From assembly GCF_003858635.1 (NCBI RefSeq), contig NZ_RQJO01000009.1:744001-808000 (forward strand): DNA of 64,000 nucleotides, given 5' to 3'. The translations under genes and the position numbers were made by a program. Origin of the DNA: Larkinella rosea (GTDB lineage: Bacteria > Bacteroidota > Bacteroidia > Cytophagales > Spirosomataceae). Shown piece after piece: positions 47,087 through 54,376 of the stretch (positions are counted from its first letter, which is position 1; every line of letters begins with the position of its first letter). The notes beneath the pieces were generated by a model. The model did no database searches and was not told where the DNA came from. It saw nothing but the letters and a program-made list of their open reading frames with translations.

Positions 47087-47473
47087 ATGGCACAAACCAA
47101 ACCTGTAGTCTTTTGCGTAGATGATGACGCGGAAGTTCTGGCCGCCATCGAGCGGGACTTGCGGCAACATTATAAAAGCCAATACCGGCTCATCAAATCC
47201 GGTTCGGCGCAGGAAGCCCTCGAAGCAGTCCGGCAATTGAAACAGCGGGGAACGCCGGTGGCGTTGTTTCTGGTCGATCAGCGGATGCCCGGAATGACCG
47301 GAACGGAATTTCTGACCGAAGCCCGAAAACTATTTCCGGAGGCAAAAAAAGTATTGCTGACGGCTTATGCCGATACCGAAGCCGCTATTGTCAGCATCAA
47401 TTCCATTGGCCTGGATCATTACCTGATGAAACCCTGGGACCCGCCGGAACAAAAACTATCCGGTTTTGGATGA
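47087..47473 (+). CDS. Response-regulator domain, 5' part of a frameshifted REC-flavoprotein gene
   Basis: A 128-codon frame with a complete REC domain: CVDDDAEV, phospho-acceptor Asp64 in LFLVDQRMPGMTGTEF, LLTAYADTEAA and Lys in LMKPWDPPEQK. It then stops after LSGFG. In the neighbouring frame the sequence continues YPVLDDLLAEWTTEV, exactly where fused REC-TrxR-like proteins continue. The joint is at about 47452-47458 (AAAAACTATCCGG). Compared with the expected ..EQKLYPVLDDLL, two bases appear missing (or one extra). So 47087-48752 is best read as one gene interrupted by a frameshift. Confidence 0.85.
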   Translation: MAQTKPVVFCVDDDAEVLAAIERDLRQHYKSQYRLIKSGSAQEALEAVRQLKQRGTPVALFLVDQRMPGMTGTEFLTEARKLFPEAKKVLLTAYADTEAAIVSINSIGLDHYLMKPWDPPEQKLSGFG

Positions 47474-48752
47474 TTTGCTGGCCGAGTGGACAACGGAAGT
47501 TCGACTGCCCTACGAAGGAATTCGGGTGGTGGGCGCACGCTGGAGTTCACGGAGTTACGAGGCAAAAGAGTTTCTGTCCCGCAATCAGGTTCCGTACCAG
47601 TGGATCGATGTGGACGAGGATGAGGCCATTGGCGAACTCGTCAAACCGATGTCGGACGAGCTGACGCGGCTGCCGGTGATTTTGTTCCCGGATGGGTCGA
47701 GTCTGGTAGCCCCGTCGAATCTGGAACTGGCCGAAAAAGCCGGTATTACGACGAAGGCCCAAAAACCGTTCTACGATTTGGTCGTCATTGGCAGCGGGCC
47801 GTCGGGGCTGGCCAATGCGGTTTACGGCGCGTCGGAAGGTTTGCGGACCATCATCATTGAACGCAGTGCGCCGGGCGGACAGGCAGGTTCGAGTTCGCGC
47901 ATTGAAAATTACCTCGGTTTTCCGTCGGGCATTACCGGTGCCGATCTGGCGCATCGGGCCGTCGCACAGGCCAAGCGGTTTGGGGCTGAAATGCTGACAG
48001 CGCAGGAAGCGGTTTCGTTTCGGCGCGACGACCCGTATCGCTACGTCAGGCTGTCGGACGGATCAGAAATCTGCTGTTACGCCATCGTATTTGCCACCGG
48101 GATGTCCGTGAAAAAGCTGGAAGTTCCTGGCATTGAGGAGTTACAGGGCTTGGGTGTGTATTACGGAGCCGCCATGACCGAAGCCGCTACCTACCGCGAT
48201 AAAGACATCTGCATCGTGGGGGGCGCCAACTCAGCCGGACAGGGCGCGATGTTTTTCAGTCGGTACGCCCGAAGTGTCACGATTTTGATCCGGGCCAAAA
48301 CCCTGAGCCCGGCCATGTCGCATTACCTCGTCGATCGGATTGAAGCGACGCCCAACATTACTGTCCTGGCGGAGGTGGAAGTAGCGTCGGTAACGGGCAA
48401 TACCCACCTGGAAAAAGTGGTCGTTCGAAATGTCGAAACCGGCGAAGAAACCGCGCTGGACATGGCGGCCATGTTTATCTTTATCGGTTCGGCCCCGCAC
48501 AGCGATATGGCCGAAGGCTTCGTTCCCTGCGACGACAAAGGGTTCATTCTGACTGGCCCGGATTTGCCGAAAATCAACAACAAAACCAAAGGCTGGACGC
48601 TCGACCGCGACCCGTTTTTATTCGAAACCAACGTTCCGGGAGTTTTTGCCGTCGGCGATGTGCGGAGTGGAGCCAACCGGCGGGTGGCAGCCGCGGTGGG
48701 CGAAGGGTCGGCGGGAATTTATCTGGTGCAGCGGTATTTGAAAACCGTGTAA
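47466..48752 (+). CDS. Grx-like + thioredoxin-reductase-like flavoprotein lacking redox cysteines (3' part of split gene)
   Basis: A 428-codon frame from a TTG at 47466. Residues about 1-90 resemble a glutaredoxin/thioredoxin-like domain (IRVVGARWSSRSYEAKEFLS, VPYQWIDVDEDE), but the CxxC position reads SSRS. Residues about 95-425 are a TrxR-like flavoprotein: VVIGSGPSGLANAVYGASEG (FAD), ERSAPGGQAGSSSRIENYLGF, then GVYYGAAMTEA where TrxR has CATC, a second dinucleotide site (CIVGGANSAGQGAMFFSR), and GVFAVGDVRSGANRRVAAAVGEGSAG. No redox-active cysteine pair is left. Likely an NAD(P)H/FAD sensor or reductase controlled by the REC domain. Confidence 0.88.
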   Translation: MDDLLAEWTTEVRLPYEGIRVVGARWSSRSYEAKEFLSRNQVPYQWIDVDEDEAIGELVKPMSDELTRLPVILFPDGSSLVAPSNLELAEKAGITTKAQKPFYDLVVIGSGPSGLANAVYGASEGLRTIIIERSAPGGQAGSSSRIENYLGFPSGITGADLAHRAVAQAKRFGAEMLTAQEAVSFRRDDPYRYVRLSDGSEICCYAIVFATGMSVKKLEVPGIEELQGLGVYYGAAMTEAATYRDKDICIVGGANSAGQGAMFFSRYARSVTILIRAKTLSPAMSHYLVDRIEATPNITVLAEVEVASVTGNTHLEKVVVRNVETGEETALDMAAMFIFIGSAPHSDMAEGFVPCDDKGFILTGPDLPKINNKTKGWTLDRDPFLFETNVPGVFAVGDVRSGANRRVAAAVGEGSAGIYLVQRYLKTV

Positions 48753-48763
48753 ATGTCTTCTAA

Positions 48764-49222
48764 TCAGAGCGGTTTTAGGGTGGAAAGGTGTTTTTTTAGC
48801 AGGGGATCTTTTTCCATCAAGGTCTGAATCCGGGCGAGTTGATCAGCCGGTAGCCTTGGCGACCGGCCGATGATGTCGACTCCTTCGGGGGTAAACAGCG
48901 TTTTCGAAAACCAGATGACGGCCCACTGGCCCGACGAATCCAGCAAGGCTACTTTCCATTGGCTGCGGACCAGACTCAGCAGCCCTTTTCCCCGCCAGAC
49001 AAACGCCCGCTCGTCCGTTGGGTCCGGCATATCAAAACCGGTCAGGGTTTGCTTTTTATTGTTTTTCAGGTACTTCACTTCGTCCAGTAACCCGGTTTTG
49101 CCTTTTTTATTCGCGAGCGTGTAGGTAAACGTCGGATTGGTTTTGTCGCCCTTCAACCACATGGGGAAATTAGTGCTGCAAATAAACCAGGTTCCAACCA
49201 GCGTTTGAAGGAGCGTGTCCAT
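48764..49222 (-). CDS. Lipocalin-like small protein
   Basis: A 152-residue protein without signal peptide. VGTWFICSTNFPMWLKGDK at the start, LLDEVKYLKNNKKQTLTGFD, FVWRGKGLLSLVRSQWKVAL and WAVIWFSKTLFTPEGVDIIGR follow the G-x-W and alternating strand pattern of lipocalin-like barrels. It probably binds a small hydrophobic ligand. It is convergent with the preceding flavoprotein gene (11-base gap) and divergent from the TlpA-like gene. Confidence 0.8.
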   Translation of the reverse strand: MDTLLQTLVGTWFICSTNFPMWLKGDKTNPTFTYTLANKKGKTGLLDEVKYLKNNKKQTLTGFDMPDPTDERAFVWRGKGLLSLVRSQWKVALLDSSGQWAVIWFSKTLFTPEGVDIIGRSPRLPADQLARIQTLMEKDPLLKKHLSTLKPL

Positions 49223-49314
49223 GTCGTGAAGGGTATCGTAAATTGTTAAATTGGTGCGTTTTATTAAAAACCGTTGAGCGGAACAAAACCGCTATTCTTA
49301 AACCCAAATTTGCC

Positions 49315-50094
49315 ATGATTGTGAGGAATGTGCTTGGTTTTTTAGTGCTGACAGTGGTTTTTTATTCCTGTTTCCAAAAACGGCCCTACGGAAATCCGGT
49401 TCAGGCTCCGGCGACCATTCTGAAAGACATGGAGAGTTTCTGGAATTACAAAGCCAGAAATGTCCGGCTTTACGAAGATTACCAGGCCTTGGACCCGGAA
49501 TCAAACGTCATTCCGAAGAAGGATTTTCTGAAAAAAATAGCCACCGGAGAGTACTTTCCGTTGCGGCTTTCTTCGATCGATTCAATGGCATATTACCGGT
49601 TGCAGCCGATCAAGAAGACGACGAATCAGGACATTCGAACCACCGTTAAATACTGGGGACTCGAAGAACTGGAGCATTTTCAGAAAGAAGGAACCGCCAT
49701 GCCCGACTACCAATGGGTGGACATGGAAGGCAAGCGATACACGAAAGAAACGACCAAAGGGAAAATTCTGGTGGTTAAATGCTGGTTTCTGGCCTGTCTG
49801 CCCTGCATTCAGGAAATGCCGGCCCTGAATGAATTGAAACGGCAATACGAAAGCCGCGACGATCTTCTTTTTGTGAGTTTATGCATGGACCCGAGCGATA
49901 AAGTCGCTGCGTTTTTAATGAAAAAGCAGTTCGATTATGCCACCGTCCCGGATCAGGAATCATTCTTGACGGATCAACTACAACTCAATGCCTATCCAAC
50001 CCATTTTGTGATCAATAAAAAGGGCCTGATCACCAAAAAAGTGAACGATTATCACGCTCTGGCGTACGCGTTGAAAAAGGAGACATCGCGGTGA
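49315..50094 (+). CDS. TlpA-like thioredoxin-fold lipoprotein
   Basis: A 259-residue lipoprotein. ATG 49315 gives a lipoprotein signal (MIVRNVLGFLVLTVVFYSC, lipobox FYSC); the 24 codons upstream lack features. A helical region (30-130) is followed by a thioredoxin domain (about 135-255) with the redox site CWFLACLPCIQEMP (CLPC), cis-Pro in AYPTHFVINKKG. It should reduce or isomerise disulfides in the periplasm. It is a complete protein, unlike the truncated TlpA-like gene at 33920. Followed by the palindromic repeat at 50098-50180. Confidence 0.9.
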   Translation: MIVRNVLGFLVLTVVFYSCFQKRPYGNPVQAPATILKDMESFWNYKARNVRLYEDYQALDPESNVIPKKDFLKKIATGEYFPLRLSSIDSMAYYRLQPIKKTTNQDIRTTVKYWGLEELEHFQKEGTAMPDYQWVDMEGKRYTKETTKGKILVVKCWFLACLPCIQEMPALNELKRQYESRDDLLFVSLCMDPSDKVAAFLMKKQFDYATVPDQESFLTDQLQLNAYPTHFVINKKGLITKKVNDYHALAYALKKETSR

Positions 50095-50097
50095 TTA

Positions 50098-50180
50098 CGT
50101 ACCCACGGACTTTAGTCCGTGTTTTTTTAGGATTTTGTTGGATATAACCACAAAAATACGGACTAAAGTCCGAGGGTACG
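50098..50180. repeat. Double-palindrome inverted repeat, 'CGTACCCACGGACT' family, copy 2
   Basis: Arms of 23 bases (50098-50120, 50158-50180) with one mismatch. Each arm is a small hairpin (ACGGACT..AGTCCGT); the left one is followed by TTTTTTT, which also makes it an intrinsic terminator for the plus strand. The convergent DUF6526 gene's TAG stop (50181-50183) abuts the right arm in the same TA(A/G)CGTACCC context as at 5097. It is the same element as 5005-5098, with CTTTAG/CTTCAG variation at the hairpin centre. Confidence 0.88.
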
Positions 50181-50618
50181 CTACACCCGCCGATCATCCG
50201 GCAACCAGTTGACGATAGACTTTTTAATGGCTTTCGGGCTCAGGTTTTCGGATAGCGCACGTTGCGTCAAAACCGGTAATTCCTCGTCGGATGCAAACCG
50301 CAGGGCCAGAATCTGACCGAACGAAAGTTGGTTTTCGATGGTTTCCAATCGTTGCCCCGTCAATACATAATACCGAAACCGCATCTCCATCCGAACGATC
50401 CGGTCCTGATTCATCAGGGCATAATGCTGCCGCAGCATGAAGGAAACCCAGATGATCAGGAAAATAACGACACTGATAAAAAGCCAGATGAGCGTCTGTT
50501 CGTCGGATTTGATGGTGTAATAAATACTGATTCCCAAGAGAATAAGGGCGACAGGATAAAATACAAAGTGGTGCGGAGGGTAATATCGGACGTGGTTTTC
50601 GTAATTTTGGGCTTTCAT
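50181..50618 (-). CDS. DUF6526 family membrane protein
   Basis: A 145-residue protein; ATG 50618 (MKAQNYENHVRYYPPHH) is the family start, against a GTG three codons upstream. Two TM segments (about 20-38 and 45-64) are followed by a cytoplasmic helical tail: RMEMRFRYYVLTGQRLETIENQLSFGQILALRFASDEE. Typical of DUF6526 proteins, function unknown. Convergent with the TlpA-like gene and divergent from the DEAD-box gene at 50696, with about 77 bases between starts. Confidence 0.9.
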   Translation of the reverse strand: MKAQNYENHVRYYPPHHFVFYPVALILLGISIYYTIKSDEQTLIWLFISVVIFLIIWVSFMLRQHYALMNQDRIVRMEMRFRYYVLTGQRLETIENQLSFGQILALRFASDEELPVLTQRALSENLSPKAIKKSIVNWLPDDRRV

Positions 50619-50695
50619 TGCGTTCACGAACGTTGGATTCAGACGTTCATCATAAAGTGTTTAATGGTCTGTATTGTTTTGCAGACAACAAGGAT

Positions 50696-52027
50696 ATGAC
50701 TTTTGAAGATTTAAATCTAACAAAACCGCTGTTAAATGCCCTGACGGATCTGGGCTACACAACGCCTACGCCTATTCAGCAGAAGGTTTTTTCGGTGGTG
50801 ATGTCGGGAAAAGACGTTTGCGGAATTGCCCAGACCGGAACCGGCAAAACATTTGCCTACCTGCTGCCGTGTCTCCGTCAGTTCCAGTTTTCGAAAGACC
50901 GGTTGCCGCAGTTGCTCATCATCGTGCCAACGCGGGAGTTGGTGGTGCAGGTCGTGGAAGCGGTTCAGCAATTGACAACCTCCATGAATCTGACCGTTGT
51001 CGGCATTTACGGCGGGGTGAACATCAAACCGCAAATTGCGGAAGTCGAACAGGGAACGGACGTGCTGGTTTCGACGCCCGGCCGGCTGATCGATCTGTCG
51101 ATCAAAGGGTTACTCAAAACCAAATCCATTAAGCGGCTGGTGATCGATGAGGTGGACGAAATGCTGAACCTCGGTTTTCGGACGCAGCTGGAAACCATTC
51201 TGGATCTGCTCCCGGCCAAACGGCAAAACCTGCTGTTTTCGGCCACCATGACCGAAGAGGTGGAAGGGCTGATCGAAACGCATTTCAATAATCCGGTCCG
51301 GGTAGAGGCTGCTCCGGCGGGAACGCCCCTCGAGAACATTCGCCAGACGGCCTATGCGGTTCCGAATTTTTACACCAAAATCAATCTGCTCGAACACCTG
51401 CTGCGGCAGGATGCCGATATGACCAAAGTGCTGGTTTTTGTCGCGACTAAAAATCTGGCGAATCAGCTTTACGAACAAATGGAAGCGAAGTTTCCGGATC
51501 AGGTGGGCGTGATTCATTCCAACAAGGAGCAAAACTACCGGTTCAATTCGGTTCGGCAGTTCCAGGACGGCAATTTCCGCGTGCTGATTGCGACCGACAT
51601 CATCGCCCGGGGGCTGGATGTGGCCGAAGTGTCGCACGTCATTAATTTTGATTTGCCGGAAGTTCCCGAAATGTACATTCACCGGATTGGCCGAACGGGC
51701 CGCGCCGACCGGAACGGAATTGCCATTGCCTTCATCACGGAGCGGGAAAGCGAAGAGCAAACCGCCATTGAGCAGGTGATGAACTACGCGATTCCGATGC
51801 TGCCGCTGCCCGATGATCTGACTATTTCAGACGTGTTGACCGAAGATGAAAAACCGACGGTGAAGATGAAAAATCCGGGCGTCAAAATCCACCTGAGCGA
51901 TACGTTCGGCGGGGCCTTTCACGAAAAAATTGAGAAGAATAAAAAGGTGAATGTGCGTCGGAATCACGCGGAGGAAATGATGAAAAAATACGGCAAACCG
52001 ATCCGGAAAACGCGGAAGAATAACTGA
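50696..52027 (+). CDS. DEAD-box RNA helicase with DEVD motif II
   Basis: A 443-residue helicase. ATG 50696 (MTFEDLNLTKPLLNAL) follows an AAGGA sequence; the longer frame upstream is not conserved. Motifs in order: Q motif YTTPTPIQ, I AQTGTGKT, Ia PTRELVVQ, II IDEVDEML (DEVD, not DEAD), III SAT, IV VLVFVATK, V ATDIIARGLDV, VI HRIGRTGR. A Lys/Arg-rich tail (about 395-443) is typical of RhlE-type proteins. It should act in ribosome assembly or RNA turnover in the cold. Confidence 0.94.
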   Translation: MTFEDLNLTKPLLNALTDLGYTTPTPIQQKVFSVVMSGKDVCGIAQTGTGKTFAYLLPCLRQFQFSKDRLPQLLIIVPTRELVVQVVEAVQQLTTSMNLTVVGIYGGVNIKPQIAEVEQGTDVLVSTPGRLIDLSIKGLLKTKSIKRLVIDEVDEMLNLGFRTQLETILDLLPAKRQNLLFSATMTEEVEGLIETHFNNPVRVEAAPAGTPLENIRQTAYAVPNFYTKINLLEHLLRQDADMTKVLVFVATKNLANQLYEQMEAKFPDQVGVIHSNKEQNYRFNSVRQFQDGNFRVLIATDIIARGLDVAEVSHVINFDLPEVPEMYIHRIGRTGRADRNGIAIAFITERESEEQTAIEQVMNYAIPMLPLPDDLTISDVLTEDEKPTVKMKNPGVKIHLSDTFGGAFHEKIEKNKKVNVRRNHAEEMMKKYGKPIRKTRKNN

Positions 52028-52063
52028 TAATCAGTCAATTGTAATAATTTTCATACCCCTTTT

Positions 52064-52091
52064 CCGTGGGCTGTGTCTGCACAGCCCACGG
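52064..52091. terminator. Perfect 12-bp hairpin after the helicase gene
   Basis: CCGTGGGCTGTG (52064-52075) and CACAGCCCACGG (52080-52091) around a TCTG loop, 36 bases after the stop. No T-run follows on the plus strand. On the minus strand it is followed by AAAAGG, so it is more REP-like than a canonical terminator. Only one copy is in the window. Confidence 0.6.
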
Positions 52092-52142
52092 AGATGAGAT
52101 GGTCTAGTTGAAGGTATTTTAGTTCTTGTGAATTAAGCAGCA

Positions 52143-52298
52143 TTATTGATATTTCTCAATCAAATACCGGTTATACTCTTCTTTAAGATCCAAATTAAGG
52201 GGTATTGAAATATTGGATCTCATGCTTTTAACAAATGGCGTAATTTTTATTTCGGCTTTTTTTATCTCCGACACTTTCGATGCCATTTTCTTCTTCAT
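52143..52298 (-). CDS. 51-codon remnant of a DUF6364-like antitoxin
   Basis: A small minus-strand frame, ATG 52298 to TAA 52143-52145, reading MKKKMASKVSEIKKAEIKIT, then PFVKSMRSNISIPLNLDLKE and EYNRYLIEKYQ. The pattern ITP-(I/F)VKS-(L/M)-.....DxKxEYxxxLxEKYx is the C-terminal half of DUF6364-type antitoxins as I recall it. The usual N-terminal ribbon-helix-helix part is not found upstream, and the frame runs open to a TAA at 52398-52400. It is probably a decayed gene; a short intact protein is possible. It lies opposite the 52400 helicase leader. Confidence 0.45.
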   Translation of the reverse strand: MKKKMASKVSEIKKAEIKITPFVKSMRSNISIPLNLDLKEEYNRYLIEKYQ

Positions 52299-52348
52299 TC
52301 GGCTGACCGTTTTTTTAATGTAAATATACAGGTTTGGTGTAAGTAATC

Positions 52349-52377
52349 TTTCACCCCGGTATTTAGTGGTATCTTTG
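52349..52377 (+). promoter_or_regulatory. Predicted promoter of the second DEAD-box gene
   Basis: TTTC (52349-52352) and TATCTTTG (52370-52377, a full TAnnTTTG box) with a 17-base spacer, 22 bases before the ATG at 52400. The rest of the 372-base gap holds the hairpin at 52064-52091 and the antitoxin remnant. Confidence 0.6.
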
Positions 52378-52399
52378 CCGCTCGTAAACGGGAAATATT

Positions 52400-53542
52400 A
52401 TGTCTTTTTCATCGCTTGGATTATCTGCACCACTCCTCAAAGCCGTTGAGGAACAGAGTTATACAAATCCGTATCCCATTCAGGAAGAGGCTATCCCGGC
52501 GATTCTGAAGGGACATGATGTGCTGGGAATTGCCAAAACCGGATCGGGAAAAACCGCCGGTTTTGTCTTGCCGATTCTGGAGCGGTTTCAGCGTAAAAAG
52601 ACCACCAATGACCGCAATGCCAAAGTCCTTGTGCTGGTGCCGACGCGCGAACTGGCTGTTCAGGTGGCCGACGTTTTTCAGACGCTGGGGGCCAATCTGC
52701 CCCGGCGCGTGAAAACGCTGGCGGTCTACGGCGGGGTGTCGATCAACCCGCAAATGATGGCGTTGCAGGGGGCCGAAGTGGTGGTGGCTACTCCCGGACG
52801 CTTGCTGGATCTGGTGTCGTCCAACGCCTTACACCTGTGGGACGTCGAAGTGCTGGTGCTCGACGAAGCCGACAAAATGCTGGAACTCGGGTTTGCCGAA
52901 GAAATGAACGAAATTTTTGAAATGTTGCCCAAAAACCGCCAAAGCATTCTGTTTTCGGCCACCTTGGGCGATTCCATTCAGGGCATTCGGGAGAACCTGC
53001 TGCGAAATCCAATCAAAATTGAAATCGCGGAAGAACCCCAAAATCTGGCCCTGATCAAACAGGTCGCCTACCGCATCGATCCCGAACGCAAGGGGCCTTT
53101 GTTGCGGTATTTGATCAAAGAGCGGAAAATGACGCAGGTGCTGGTGTTTGTTTCCTCAACCCGAACGGCCGACAATCTCGTGGTGAAGCTGCGGAAAAAC
53201 GGCATTCCGGCCGAGGCCATTCACGGCGACAAAAGCCAGGGCGCCCGGACGGAAACCCTGCGCAAATTCAAAACCGGACAGTTGGCGGTAATGGTGGCTA
53301 CAGATCTGATTTCCAGAGGAATCGATATTCAATTATTGCCGTATGTCGTCAACTTTGAACTGCCGCGTTCGCCGAAAGATTACATTCACCGGATTGGCCG
53401 GACGGGCCGGGCCGAAGCCGAAGGCGAAGCCATTTCGCTGATCTGTCCCGACGACGAACACCATTTTAAAATCATCCAGAAAAAAATGGGCAAGCGGGTT
53501 GAAATGATCGAAACCGAAGAACTGAGCCTGAAAGGGTATTGA
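52400..53542 (+). CDS. DEAD-box RNA helicase, short RhlE-like
   Basis: A 380-residue helicase without long extension: Q motif YTNPYPIQ, I AKTGSGKT, Ia PTRELAVQ, II LDEADKML, III SAT, V ATDLISRGIDI, VI HRIGRTGRAEAEGE. It ends directly after helicase domain 2, so RNA targeting must come from the core or partners. Paralogue of 50696-52027, likely through divergence rather than recent duplication. Ends just before an inverted repeat. Confidence 0.94.
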   Translation: MSFSSLGLSAPLLKAVEEQSYTNPYPIQEEAIPAILKGHDVLGIAKTGSGKTAGFVLPILERFQRKKTTNDRNAKVLVLVPTRELAVQVADVFQTLGANLPRRVKTLAVYGGVSINPQMMALQGAEVVVATPGRLLDLVSSNALHLWDVEVLVLDEADKMLELGFAEEMNEIFEMLPKNRQSILFSATLGDSIQGIRENLLRNPIKIEIAEEPQNLALIKQVAYRIDPERKGPLLRYLIKERKMTQVLVFVSSTRTADNLVVKLRKNGIPAEAIHGDKSQGARTETLRKFKTGQLAVMVATDLISRGIDIQLLPYVVNFELPRSPKDYIHRIGRTGRAEAEGEAISLICPDDEHHFKIIQKKMGKRVEMIETEELSLKGY

Positions 53543-53543
53543 G

Positions 53544-53644
53544 GAGACAAGAGAAGCGCGACAAAAGAGCAGAGACAAGGAAAAAAAGAAACCAAACCGA
53601 TCAGGTTTCGCTGCCAGCGGTAGATGTCTTTCTTCTCTTGTCTC
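53544..53644. repeat. Inverted repeat of GAGACAAGAGAAG type
   Basis: Perfect 13-base arms (53544-53556, 53632-53644) extended by imperfect pairing of GAGA/TCTC-rich sequence on both sides, between convergent helicase and dinB genes. GAGACAAG also recurs inside the left half (around 53571-53578). It is built like the other intergenic repeats but from different text. Confidence 0.65.
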
Positions 53645-53660
53645 ATCTCTTTCATCTCTT

Positions 53661-54158
53661 TTAAAAATTCGGTTCGTCGGCGCTCGGGCCGTAGCTTCCC
53701 GGAATCGGGATATTCAGCAGGCGAAGGAAAACGCCCAGTTGCGCCCGGTGGTGGACAATCTGGCTGTAAGTCATCCGGATCATTTCGCCCTTCGTGGTAT
53801 CGCTGTAAATGTCGTCGCCGTTACGCAGCACCCACCGACCCGCCAATTCACCCTCATTGGCTTCCGATAAATGCGCTTTTCCATCGGCCAGCGTCCGGTC
53901 AAAATACTCCACCAATTGGGAAGTTTCGTTGATCGAAACCGGTTGGTAAGGAGAGGTGGCAAAATCCAGTCCATTGGTGGTTAACGCCAGGGTTACCCAC
54001 GAAGGCAGTTCGGCAATGTGCGTGGATAAGGTGCGGATGTCCATGCTTTTTTCGTGCGGTTTCCAATCGTACTTGTCGTCGGGAACGCGGCCCAGCATGT
54101 TCCGGGTGGTCTTGGCTTCCTGATCCATTTCCTTCAAAAGCATTTCGATTTGTGACAT
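53661..54158 (-). CDS. DinB family protein
   Basis: A 165-residue DinB-like four-helix protein; ATG 54158 (MSQIEMLLKEMDQEAKTTRN) is the family start, nine codons inside the longer frame. Metal-His pattern: STHIAELPSWVTLAL, and YSQIVHHRAQLGVFLRLLN; VPDDKYDWKPHEKSM is typical. Metal-dependent hydrolase or thiol transferase fold; specific role unknown. A TAAATTTG -7 box lies upstream on the minus strand (complement of 54183-54190). Confidence 0.9.
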   Translation of the reverse strand: MSQIEMLLKEMDQEAKTTRNMLGRVPDDKYDWKPHEKSMDIRTLSTHIAELPSWVTLALTTNGLDFATSPYQPVSINETSQLVEYFDRTLADGKAHLSEANEGELAGRWVLRNGDDIYSDTTKGEMIRMTYSQIVHHRAQLGVFLRLLNIPIPGSYGPSADEPNF

Positions 54159-54376
54159 TGTCGTAGGAGTTTGTTTACAGTACAAATTTACCGGAGCCGG
54201 GTGACAGCCCTATGTCAGTAGCCTTTGGTCTGAAGCAAATAAAAACCGGTTTTTCACGTCTCCTGCCCCGGTTTTCCAAAAACCGCCCGGATCGATTCGG
54301 ACTTTTTTCAATTAAATTTTATAGCTCCTTTATCCTATTTCCAACTTCAGGTGTCTCTATGGTGTAAATCGGCAGC

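Noticed and set aside
47440-47475. Programmed ribosomal frameshift between the REC and flavoprotein frames
   Set aside because: The A5 run (CAAAAAC) is not in the right phase for the classical X-XXY-YYZ -1 slip, the needed change is +1 (or -2), and no stimulatory structure is evident. A plain indel or sequencing error is simpler.
50181-50627. GTG start at 50627 for the DUF6526 gene
   Set aside because: The ATG three codons in (50618) matches the conserved family start MKAQNYENH.
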